Under the pieces are notes generated by a model. The model did not search any database and was not told where the DNA came from. It saw only the letters and a program-made list of their open reading frames with translations. Positions 1-6,596 of a stretch of 19,989 bases of DNA are shown here, piece by piece. The first letter of the stretch is position 1. The number at the start of each line of letters is the position of its first letter. This stretch comes from an uncultured Clostridia bacterium (GTDB lineage: Bacteria; Bacillota; Clostridia; TANB77; CAG-508), in assembly GCA_947595555.1 (NCBI GenBank), contig CANQES010000016.1, forward strand, positions 1 to 19,989, in the 5' to 3' direction. A program made the position numbers and the translations under genes.

Positions 1-1547
1 GACAATTCTACAACTTTTGGGTCTACCATTACAAATTTTACTTCACTTGGTTTAGCATGATAAACAATGCTAGTTATAATTGTGTTGATACATACACTCT
101 TTCCAGAACCTGTTGAACCTGCTATCAATACATGGGGCATTTTACTAATATCTGCTAATTGAATGTTTCCTGCAACGTCTTTTCCTAAAGCTATTGCCAA
201 TTTAGATGGATTTTCTCTAAATTCTTCACTGTCTAAAACATCTCTTAAATGCACTGCTTCTCTTTGACTATTTGGAACTTCTATTCCTACAGCTTGTTTA
301 CCTGGTATTGGAGCTTCTATTCTAATCGTTTCTGCTGCTAAATTTAAAGCAATATCATCTGCTAAGTTAGCAATTTTACTAACACGTACACCTTCTGCTG
401 GTTTTAATTCATATCTCGTGATTGCTGGTCCAACTGATACGTTTTCCACTTTTGCAGATACTCCAAAGCTGTATAATGTCTTTTGTAATTTTGTTGCAGT
501 ATCAGCTAATGCTCTTGCACCACCTTTTAAGGCCTTTTGTGAAGATTTTCCTAAAAGTTCAATTGGTGGATATTCATAATGCTCATCTTCAACTGTTATT
601 GTATGTTCTAATTGTAAAACTGCTTTTTTCTTATCTTCTTTTTGTTCTTCTTCTTCTTTAAATAAATTATTTTCAATTACATCTGGTTGAGGTTCTTGCT
701 GTGATTCTGGTTTTCCTTGTATGTCATCGTCACTAAACATGAATGGTTTTGCTTTCTTTTTAGATTGTTTAGTCAATGGTTCTAAATCTTCTCCACTATG
801 ATCATACTTCTTCAATCCATTTTCTTCTGGTCCTTCCACAATTCTTCCACCAAAGTTGATTTTTATCTGATTTTCCATTTGCTCTTTTTCTTGTTTTTCT
901 AGTTCTCTTTGTCTTTTTCTGCGTTGAACAGGTGGTTCAACTGTTTCTTCTTCCTGATGGCGCATGTCATGTCTCTGCTCTCTTCTTTCTTCTCTTCTTG
1001 CTTGTGCTCTATCTACTAATTGATTGATTAATTCTGATAAATTAATACCAAAAGTAAATACTATTAATATAGCAGCACCTCCTAAGCAAAGGACAATAGC
1101 ACCAAAATCTCCTAATAACTTTGTAAGTGGAATAGCTCCACAAGCTCCGATAGAGCCTCCTCCTTTTCCTTGTGAGCCTAAAGCATATGCATCTTTTACT
1201 GACTCACCTAATTCTTTATTTGTTAGCAATTCCCCTGAAGAAACTTGAAACACACTAAATGCAATACATAAACAAACTAATAATATTCCATATTGTATTA
1301 ATTTTGGACTCCAGTCCTCACTTCCTTCACATGCTAATTTTATGGCAATTGCAAATATACCTATTGGCAAAATATATTGTACAATTCCCATCATTCCTCC
1401 TAATACTTCATTTAACTTTACACCAACGATGCCTGATTTTGTATAAATTAGCACAGCTAAAAGTATGCTTAATATAATTAATGAAACTACTGTTACATCT
1501 ATTTTAGAAGCTTTATTTCTTTTTTTGTATCGTCTTTTTTTTGACAT
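1..1547 (-). CDS. ftsK: DNA translocase FtsK/SpoIIIE, 5' part (C-terminus beyond window)
   Basis: This encodes the membrane-anchored, ATP-driven motor that pumps chromosomal DNA through the division or sporulation septum. About 515 residues are visible. The start MSKKRRYKKRN is preceded by GAGG at a good distance. The basic N-terminus is followed by four hydrophobic segments within roughly residues 17-185, including TVVSLIILSILLAVLIY and FGAIVLCLGGAAILIVFTFGI. A charged, low-complexity linker rich in Glu, Gln and Lys runs to about residue 330. The alpha/beta translocase part then contains SVGPAITRYELKPAEGVRVSKI and the Walker A motif GSTGSGKS at residues 477-484 (positions 96-119). Walker B and the DNA-reading gamma domain lie outside the window. 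I read the frame without interruption and without any CGG codon. FtsK and SpoIIIE cannot be told apart from this part alone. It lies 70 bases after the coiled-coil gene, with a possible terminator between them. Confidence 0.95.
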   Translation of the reverse strand, partial: MSKKRRYKKRNKASKIDVTVVSLIILSILLAVLIYTKSGIVGVKLNEVLGGMMGIVQYILPIGIFAIAIKLACEGSEDWSPKLIQYGILLVCLCIAFSVFQVSSGELLTNKELGESVKDAYALGSQGKGGGSIGACGAIPLTKLLGDFGAIVLCLGGAAILIVFTFGINLSELINQLVDRAQARREERREQRHDMRHQEEETVEPPVQRRKRQRELEKQEKEQMENQIKINFGGRIVEGPEENGLKKYDHSGEDLEPLTKQSKKKAKPFMFSDDDIQGKPESQQEPQPDVIENNLFKEEEEQKEDKKKAVLQLEHTITVEDEHYEYPPIELLGKSSQKALKGGARALADTATKLQKTLYSFGVSAKVENVSVGPAITRYELKPAEGVRVSKIANLADDIALNLAAETIRIEAPIPGKQAVGIEVPNSQREAVHLRDVLDSEEFRENPSKLAIALGKDVAGNIQLADISKMPHVLIAGSTGSGKSVCINTIITSIVYHAKPSEVKFVMVDPKVVEL

Positions 1548-1575
1548 TTATTCCTCATTCCTTCTCTAAATCTTT

Positions 1576-1620
1576 AAAAAGAGCAAAAGGAAACTTTCTC
1601 CCATTGCCCCTCGCTTTTTA
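1576..1620. terminator. Possible hairpin terminator between the coiled-coil gene and ftsK
   Basis: A 9-bp stem can form between positions 1582-1590 and 1607-1615, using G-U pairs on the minus-strand transcript, and it is followed by CTTTTT there. It lies just past the stop of the gene at 1618-2124. The wobble pairs make it weak, so read-through into ftsK is likely, and no separate ftsK promoter was recognised. Confidence 0.4.
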
Positions 1621-2124
1621 ATTCTTTAATTCTTTTCTACTATTTTGTATTGTTTTTATTGTATCTTCTAATGATATTCTCATTATGTTTATTGCTTCTG
1701 TCATGTCAGTTCCCAATTTATCTAATGTGCCACTCAATACATCTTCTGTCTGTCCTAATAATGTATCTGCATATTCTTTAGTTCCTCTTGATATCTCTCT
1801 TGACATCTCATTTGCTGTTTCAATAATTTCTGTTTTTTGATCATACGCTTTTCTTGTAATTTCATGTTCATCTATCATTGCTATAATTCTATTTTCTGCT
1901 TCTTTTACAATTCCATCGGCTTCTTTTTTAGCTTCTACTAGAATACGTTGTCTTTCTTCTTTAACCCATTTAGCTTGTTTTAATTCATCAGGTAATTTCA
2001 AACGAATTTCTTTAATTAAATCTAACATCTCATCTTTATCTACTATACTTTTAGAAGAAAATGGTACATTTCTACTATTTTCTAATAGTTCCTCTAACGT
2101 TTCTAATAATGTAAAAATTTCCAT
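1618..2124 (-). CDS. Conserved coiled-coil (ATPase-like) protein of unknown function
   Basis: This 168-residue, strongly charged, almost wholly helical protein has no membrane segment. The middle part (about residues 45-105) resembles the long helices of F/V-type ATPase stalk subunits, with stretches such as KKEADGIVKEAENRIIAMI, and similar Clostridia proteins are often labelled ATPase on that basis alone. There is no Walker motif, so an ATPase function is not supported. The N-terminus (FTLLETLEELLENSRNVPF) also recalls DivIVA-linked coiled-coil proteins. The start follows AAGGGG, which lies inside the end of rsmD; the gap to rsmD is three bases, so the two are translated from one message. 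A role in cell-envelope or division scaffolding would suit the neighbours (divIVA, sepF, ftsK) but is inference only. Confidence 0.75.
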   Translation of the reverse strand: MEIFTLLETLEELLENSRNVPFSSKSIVDKDEMLDLIKEIRLKLPDELKQAKWVKEERQRILVEAKKEADGIVKEAENRIIAMIDEHEITRKAYDQKTEIIETANEMSREISRGTKEYADTLLGQTEDVLSGTLDKLGTDMTEAINIMRISLEDTIKTIQNSRKELKN

Positions 2125-2127
2125 GGT

Positions 2128-2701
2128 TTACCCCTTTCTTTTGTTCTTATCCATTTCTTTTAAAATGATAAGATGTACACGACCATATTTTCTTTGATTT
2201 ATAATGTCTATATTAAGTTCCTTTAATGAATTCATTACTTTTTCTTCTTCATCTGTCTCTATTATTATAATTCCTTTTTGATTCATTATTTTATTCGTTA
2301 TTATCAAATCTACTGCATGATATGCTAAGTCTGTATTATATGGTGGATCTATATAAACAAAATCAACTTTTTCTTTTATTTTTGTATTTAATAATTGTTC
2401 AAATGTAGTATGATAAAGTTCAATTTGGTTCTCCGTGTGAGTTTTTTCAATATTTTTTTTGATAATTTTTATTGCATCTTTTGATTGGTCACACAAAATT
2501 GCTTTTTTTGCTCCTCGACTAACTGCTTCTATGCCGACATGCTCCACTTCCTGCAAATAAATCTAAGAAAATACTATTTGGAATGTCAAATTGAATCATG
2601 CTAAATATTGCTTCTCTGACTCTATCCAATGTAGGTCTTGTAGTATGTCCTTCTAATGTATATAATTTTGTTCCTCTAGCTTTTCCGCCTATTATTCTCA
2701 T
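2128..2701 (-). CDS. rsmD: 16S rRNA (guanine966-N2)-methyltransferase RsmD, needs a +1 frameshift at codon 56
   Basis: RsmD methylates G966 of 16S rRNA using SAM. The first frame gives the canonical start MRIIGGKARGTKLY, then TRPTLDRVREAIFSM and the SAM-binding motif FLDLFAGSGAC, and stops at TAG soon after. The rest of the protein lies in the next frame: GIEAVSRGAKKAILCDQS, then the catalytic (D/N)PPY motif in VYIDPPYNTDLAY, then the C-terminal strands. Dropping one base restores 190 residues, the normal family length. The break falls between Cys55 and the conserved Gly of GSGAxGIEA, and the codon there is CGG (2536-2534, minus strand); skipping its C gives TGT-C-GGC-ATA. No homopolymer is present. 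It has its own promoter upstream and is followed at three bases by the coiled-coil gene. It is either decoded by +1 frameshifting, a pseudogene, or a sequence error. The family call is certain; the expression state is not. Confidence 0.93.
2534..2536 (-). other. +1 frameshift site at CGG in rsmD
   Basis: On the minus strand the sequence reads GCA TGT CGG CAT AGA in the incoming frame and TGT C GGC ATA GAA in the restored one. The restored peptide GSGACGIEAVSRGAK matches the strongly conserved SAM-binding region of RsmD. The incoming frame reaches TAG six codons after the start of CGG. Confidence 0.75.
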
Positions 2702-2726
2702 ATTTTTGCCTTTCTTTGATATTACT

Positions 2727-2754
2727 ATTTTATTCCATTTTCAAATAAAGTCAA
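2727..2754 (-). promoter_or_regulatory. Promoter of rsmD
   Basis: On the minus strand TTGACT (2754-2749) and TAAAAT (2732-2727) are separated by 16 bases, about 26 bases upstream of the rsmD start. It probably drives rsmD, the coiled-coil gene and, in part, ftsK. Confidence 0.7.
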
Positions 2755-2834
2755 GAGTATTCATAAAAATGTAACATACATTTAATAGTTCTGTAACATA
2801 CGTCCCTAATTGTAATATTTTTCGTCAAAAGCAC

Positions 2835-2862
2835 AAAAAACTATCTATAATTAGATAGTTTT
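2835..2862 (-). terminator. Intrinsic terminator after divIVA
   Basis: A perfect stem pairs 2837-2847 with 2852-2862 around a 4-base loop. It is followed on the minus strand by a run of T. It lies just downstream of the divIVA stop and separates it from the rsmD promoter. Confidence 0.85.
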
Positions 2863-2874
2863 CTTTTGTATTTA

Positions 2875-3330
2875 TTACACATCTTCTTTGTTTATATCTT
2901 TTAGCAATTCTAATTGTGCAATTAATAATGATTCCATTTTTGCTTTATACAAATCAAATTGCTTTTTGATATCTTCTAATTCCTTTTTTCTTGATAAAAT
3001 TTCATTGTCTAAATCAGCTATTTGTTTTTGTGCCGTTCCTCTTGCTTCTTGAATTATTTGTTCCGCTTGTTGTTTTGCTACTTCTTTTACATCTTCTGCT
3101 GTAGTTTGTGCCATAACCAATGTACTTTGTAGAGTTTCTTCAATTGTTTTATAATGTTCTAAGCTTTTATTTAGTTCTGCTACTTTTTCCTTCAATTCTG
3201 TTGCTTCTTTATAATTCTTCGTGTAATCTACTGTTAAATCATCTAAGAAATCATCTACTTCTTCTACACTGTATCCATTCATCATTTGTTTAGAAAATTT
3301 TTTATTTTCAATATCTAATGGTGTTATCAT
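2875..3330 (-). CDS. divIVA: DivIVA-domain cell division/polarity protein
   Basis: DivIVA binds negatively curved membrane at septa and poles and recruits partner proteins. The 151-residue product begins MITPLDIENKKFSKQMMNGY, followed by SVEEVDDFLDDL, which is the family's membrane-binding N-terminal signature. A long coiled coil follows from about residue 40 to the end (KEKVAELNKSLEHYKTIEE and onward), the part used for oligomerisation. The start is fixed by GGAGG at a good distance and by homology; an upstream ATG in the same frame would add 23 unrelated residues that overlap the end of sepF. It lies 41 bases after sepF in the same direction, with no promoter seen between them, so sepF and divIVA probably form one transcript that ends at the terminator near 2835-2862. 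Confidence 0.93.
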   Translation of the reverse strand: MITPLDIENKKFSKQMMNGYSVEEVDDFLDDLTVDYTKNYKEATELKEKVAELNKSLEHYKTIEETLQSTLVMAQTTAEDVKEVAKQQAEQIIQEARGTAQKQIADLDNEILSRKKELEDIKKQFDLYKAKMESLLIAQLELLKDINKEDV

Positions 3331-3371
3331 TTTTTCCTCCTTAAATAAACAAGCGAAAGATACTAAAAGAA

Positions 3372-3854
3372 TTAGTTTATTCCGTTGTTTTTTAGCCATG
3401 AAACAGAAAGTTTGCTTTTCATTTCTTCTCTTGCCATTTCATTTGTTATTTCATAATTAGATGGTGCTACTAAAAAGATTGAGTTTGATACTTTTTGGAT
3501 ATATCCATCTAAAGCATATACCCCACCGCTAATAAAATCTACAATTCTTCTAGCAACATCTTTATTTACATATTCTAAATTGACAATAACAGATTTTTTC
3601 TCTTTTAAGAAACTGCATATTTCATCAGATTGTTCAAAAGTAGTTGGTTGTGATATTACCATTTTTATTGCATTGCCCTGTGCTTGTGGCATGCTTACAA
3701 CTTTATCACTTCTTTTTCTTCCAAATAACTTTTTATCTTCTACTTCTTCATCCTCATCTTCATATTCATAATCATTTTCCTCTTCGTACTCTTCTGGCTC
3801 TTGTGTGTCCATTCCAAATAAATCCCATACTTTGTTCATCAATGCTCCTGCCAT
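3372..3854 (-). CDS. sepF: Cell division protein SepF
   Basis: SepF links FtsZ filaments to the membrane and supports septum assembly in Gram-positive bacteria. The 160-residue protein begins MAGALMNKVWDLFGM, an amphipathic membrane-binding helix. A very acidic linker (about residues 18-42) and a short basic stretch (KKLFGRKRSDK) follow. The C-terminal SepF core (about 60-150) contains VISQPTTFEQSDEICSFLKE, SVIVNLEYVNKDVARRIVDF and GGVYALDGYIQKVSNSIFLV, all typical of the family. The start has AGGAGG seven bases upstream and a clear promoter behind it. It is the first gene of the sepF-divIVA pair, the usual clostridial arrangement. Confidence 0.97.
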   Translation of the reverse strand: MAGALMNKVWDLFGMDTQEPEEYEEENDYEYEDEDEEVEDKKLFGRKRSDKVVSMPQAQGNAIKMVISQPTTFEQSDEICSFLKEKKSVIVNLEYVNKDVARRIVDFISGGVYALDGYIQKVSNSIFLVAPSNYEITNEMAREEMKSKLSVSWLKNNGIN

Positions 3855-3894
3855 AAAAAAACCTCCTAATATTTCCTTTGTTTTTATTGACTTT

Positions 3895-3923
3895 AGTATC
3901 TACTTTTTTTCCAAAAATGTCAA
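3895..3923 (-). promoter_or_regulatory. Promoter of sepF-divIVA
   Basis: On the minus strand a perfect TTGACA (3923-3918) and GATACT (3900-3895) are 17 bases apart, about 40 bases before the sepF start. The 124-base gap to the HlyD-like gene shows no convincing terminator hairpin. Confidence 0.8.
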
Positions 3924-3978
3924 TATTTTTTATGAATGTTATTGAATTTTAACATTTTTGTAATATGTTTGTAATAGT

Positions 3979-5220
3979 TTATTCTACTTTATCTAAATCT
4001 GGATTTAACAATATCTCATCATAGAGTGATATTTTCTTATATTTTACAATATCTTCATTAGAAAATCCTAGTTCTTTTAATTCTTCTGTTGTATAAGTAT
4101 CTACAATTGAATACTTTTCTCCTTTTGTTACAACTTTCACCAATATTTTACTTAAATATCCTGCTCTATTACGAACCACATAATTTAAGTCGTCAACTGC
4201 AATAATTGCTTGATTTGGAACTTTTAATCCAGAATCATCCCACCAAATCAAATCAAAAGAAATCTTCCTGTAATTAATCAATTCTTCTATTTGCTTTTCT
4301 ATTTTTAATATCATTAAGATATCTTCGTCATCTTCGTTTATAATATTAGTTATTTCAGCTGAAATTTCTGCATTATTTGACAATCGAAGTTCTACTTTTT
4401 GACCTATTTTTGCTTTTTTTGCCTCCTCTGATGAAGATATTGTTGCAATATAGCATGTAAAATTATCAATTATTTTTCCACATTCATCATTTGTTGCTAC
4501 AATTTTACCAGTTTTTAGATTTAAGCTTTCTAAATATTCTTTACTCAAAGCGCTAAAATTTTCTGGAGTCAAAACTTCTTCTAGCCCATCAACTTTATAA
4601 GATACAATTCCACTAACTGGTGCAGTTACATATTCAGCTCCTGAATTTAATTGACTTTCATAGCCTTTTCTTTCTTCTATTAACTGATTTAAATATGAAC
4701 CTTTCGGACTTTTATCTCCTGCAATTTGAGCTTTTTTCATAATTAAATTATTAATTTCTTTTTTATATTCCGTCAATGTAACTACATCTTTTACTTTGCT
4801 AATATTTTCCATTTTTTCATCAATTTGGTCTTCTAGCAATTTCATATCAGGCTGATTTAAGCTATTATCATTTCTCATAACTTCCTGTATCTTTGCATCT
4901 AAATCTTCAATTTTTTGTTTTAGAGCTTCTTCATTTGAACTATAATATCTAAAAATATTTTCATCTTTAGCCGCTCTTTCTCCTTCTGATTTAATTTGTA
5001 AAATACCATTTTTATAGTTTTCACCCTGTACTACTATCTCACTTCTAATAACATAACCTATGTCTGTTTCTTCTTGATATATTTTTCCCTCTTCTATAGT
5101 AAAAATATCAGTAGGTTCTCTAATCAAAAGATAAATAATATAAGCAATATAAATTACAACTACTATTAATAAAATATATAATATTATTTTCTTTTTTATT
5201 TTATTATTTTCTTCTTCCAA
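3979..5220 (-). CDS. HlyD-like membrane-fusion/adaptor family protein
   Basis: This is a single-pass membrane protein of about 413 residues with the layout of HlyD-type adaptor proteins. A short charged N-terminus is followed by one membrane helix (about 12-34, IILYILLIVVVIYIAYIIYLL). A long coiled-coil hairpin spans about 90-190. A lipoyl/barrel-like part contains EYVTAPVSGIVSYKVDGLEE, and further beta-rich sequence follows (VPNQAIIAVDDLNYVVRNRA). No ABC transporter partner is present, and such orphan adaptors commonly sit beside sepF in Clostridia. The start is uncertain. The ribosome binding site GGAAAGGA, formed by the last codons of miaA, best suits TTG at 5220; a TTG at 5241 would give 420 residues and overlap miaA. 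It is probably cotranscribed with mutL, the small membrane gene and miaA. A link to cell-envelope assembly is inference from the neighbours. Confidence 0.85.
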   Translation of the reverse strand: MEEENNKIKKKIILYILLIVVVIYIAYIIYLLIREPTDIFTIEEGKIYQEETDIGYVIRSEIVVQGENYKNGILQIKSEGERAAKDENIFRYYSSNEEALKQKIEDLDAKIQEVMRNDNSLNQPDMKLLEDQIDEKMENISKVKDVVTLTEYKKEINNLIMKKAQIAGDKSPKGSYLNQLIEERKGYESQLNSGAEYVTAPVSGIVSYKVDGLEEVLTPENFSALSKEYLESLNLKTGKIVATNDECGKIIDNFTCYIATISSSEEAKKAKIGQKVELRLSNNAEISAEITNIINEDDEDILMILKIEKQIEELINYRKISFDLIWWDDSGLKVPNQAIIAVDDLNYVVRNRAGYLSKILVKVVTKGEKYSIVDTYTTEELKELGFSNEDIVKYKKISLYDEILLNPDLDKVE

Positions 5221-5227
5221 ACAAATC

Positions 5228-6148
5228 TCATTCCTTTCCAAAGGTAGTAAGAATTTTATTTATATTATCTTGTATGCTTGCATGTCCTTCAAGCCACACT
5301 GTTTGCTTGTTTTTACGAAACCATGTCATCTGCCTTTTAGCATATCTTCTTGTTTCCATTTTTATTTTTTCTATCATTTCTTCTCGTGTTGTACGTCCTT
5401 CAAGATATTCAACAACCTCTTTATATCCAAGTCCCTGCATTGCAGTTGGACATGTATGATGATTTTTTAAAATTTTCTTTACCTCTTCAATTAGTCCTTG
5501 TTCTACCATTTGGTCTACTCTTTTGTTAATTCTTTCATATAAAACTTCTCTATCCCAATTAAGTGCAAAAACGTAATATTCATATTCAGGAGGATTTTTT
5601 CTAGATTCAATTTCTTGCTGTGTTTTAGTTTTGCCAGTTGTATGATAAATCTCTAAAATTCTAAGAATTCTTTTTTCATCATTTTTACTAATTTTTTCAA
5701 TTGCTATTGGATCTATTTTCTTTGCCTCTTCATATAAAATATTTAATCCTTCTTTTTCTACTCTTTTTTCTAGTTGTTGTCGATATTTTTCATCGAACTC
5801 TATGGTTGGATATTCAATTTCATATATTAAACTATCCACATAAAGCCCTGTGCCACCTGTTACAATTGGTGTTTTTCCTTTTTTTAAAATGTCCTTTATC
5901 GCCTTTTTAGCATCTTGTTTATAGTCTGCTACACTATACCTTTTTTCTGGTGAAATGAAATCTAAAACATAATGTTCAATTCCCTGTCTTTCTTCAATTG
6001 TTGGTTTTGCAGTCCCTATATTCATTTCTTTGTATATCTGCATTGAATCACAGGAAACAATTTCGCCATTTATTCTTTTAGCAAGTTCAATAGATAAATT
6101 AGTTTTTCCAGAAGCTGTTGGACCACATATAACAATTACTTTTTCCAT
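5228..6148 (-). CDS. miaA: tRNA dimethylallyltransferase MiaA
   Basis: MiaA transfers a dimethylallyl group to N6 of A37 in tRNAs that read UNN codons, the first step of ms2i6A formation. The 306-residue product has the P-loop GPTASGKT at residues 9-16, the catalytic region SCDSMQIYKEMNIGTAKP from about residue 32 with the conserved Asp34, VTGGTGLYVDSLIYEIE near 97-113, the conserved MQGLGYKEVVEYLEG, and the C-terminal RRYAKRQMTWFRKN that contacts tRNA. Length and motifs match the family. AAAGGAG precedes the start. It follows the small membrane gene by four bases and runs into the HlyD-like gene, so it is in the mutL operon, an arrangement (mutL-miaA) common in bacteria. Confidence 0.98.
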   Translation of the reverse strand: MEKVIVICGPTASGKTNLSIELAKRINGEIVSCDSMQIYKEMNIGTAKPTIEERQGIEHYVLDFISPEKRYSVADYKQDAKKAIKDILKKGKTPIVTGGTGLYVDSLIYEIEYPTIEFDEKYRQQLEKRVEKEGLNILYEEAKKIDPIAIEKISKNDEKRILRILEIYHTTGKTKTQQEIESRKNPPEYEYYVFALNWDREVLYERINKRVDQMVEQGLIEEVKKILKNHHTCPTAMQGLGYKEVVEYLEGRTTREEMIEKIKMETRRYAKRQMTWFRKNKQTVWLEGHASIQDNINKILTTFGKE

Positions 6149-6152
6149 TTTG

Positions 6153-6584
6153 CTACTCCTTTACAGTTTGATATATTTTTAATGTTCCTTTTTGTGTATC
6201 TCGCATATAACCACCTTCAATCACAAGACATGTGATAAATACTACTAATATAATTGCTACTCTTTTTAATATATCTTGTTTTTCAATTTGTTCTTCTTTT
6301 AATTTGTCTATTATTTTTGCTATTTGTGGCATAATAATCATTCCATTAATTCCTGTAAATATAGCTACTACAATATTTTGTAAGCGGTTCTGTATATCTG
6401 CTTCTTCGATTGCATAACTTCCTTTGGCTATTTGAAAAATAATTAGTGTAATCAAATATGAAACGATAATTCCTATTATTAAATAAATAATTTTCTTGGT
6501 TTTTTCTAGTTCTCCTAAGTTTTGCCAACTCCAAGAAATTAAAATTACATAAATAATACTTGTTATTAGAACAATAAATATCAT
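6153..6584 (-). CDS. Small integral membrane protein of unknown function
   Basis: The 143-residue product has four hydrophobic segments: about 1-18 (MIFIVLITSIIYVILISW), 31-52 (IIYLIIGIIVSYLITLIIF), 68-88 (IVVAIFTGINGMIIMPQIA) and 107-124 (VAIILVVFITCLVIEGGY). A basic helix separates the third and fourth. I do not recognise a named family. It lies between mutL (12 bases before it) and miaA (4 bases after it), with AAAGGG upstream of the start, so it is part of that operon. No catalytic motif is visible. Confidence 0.85.
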   Translation of the reverse strand: MIFIVLITSIIYVILISWSWQNLGELEKTKKIIYLIIGIIVSYLITLIIFQIAKGSYAIEEADIQNRLQNIVVAIFTGINGMIIMPQIAKIIDKLKEEQIEKQDILKRVAIILVVFITCLVIEGGYMRDTQKGTLKIYQTVKE

Positions 6585-6596
6585 TTTTATCCCTTT

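Noticed and set aside
2519..2556. Separate start codon for the second half of rsmD
   Set aside because: An ATG exists in the second frame, but its first residues overlap the GSGA motif in the wrong frame and no ribosome binding site precedes it. The half-protein would lack the SAM-binding glycine loop.
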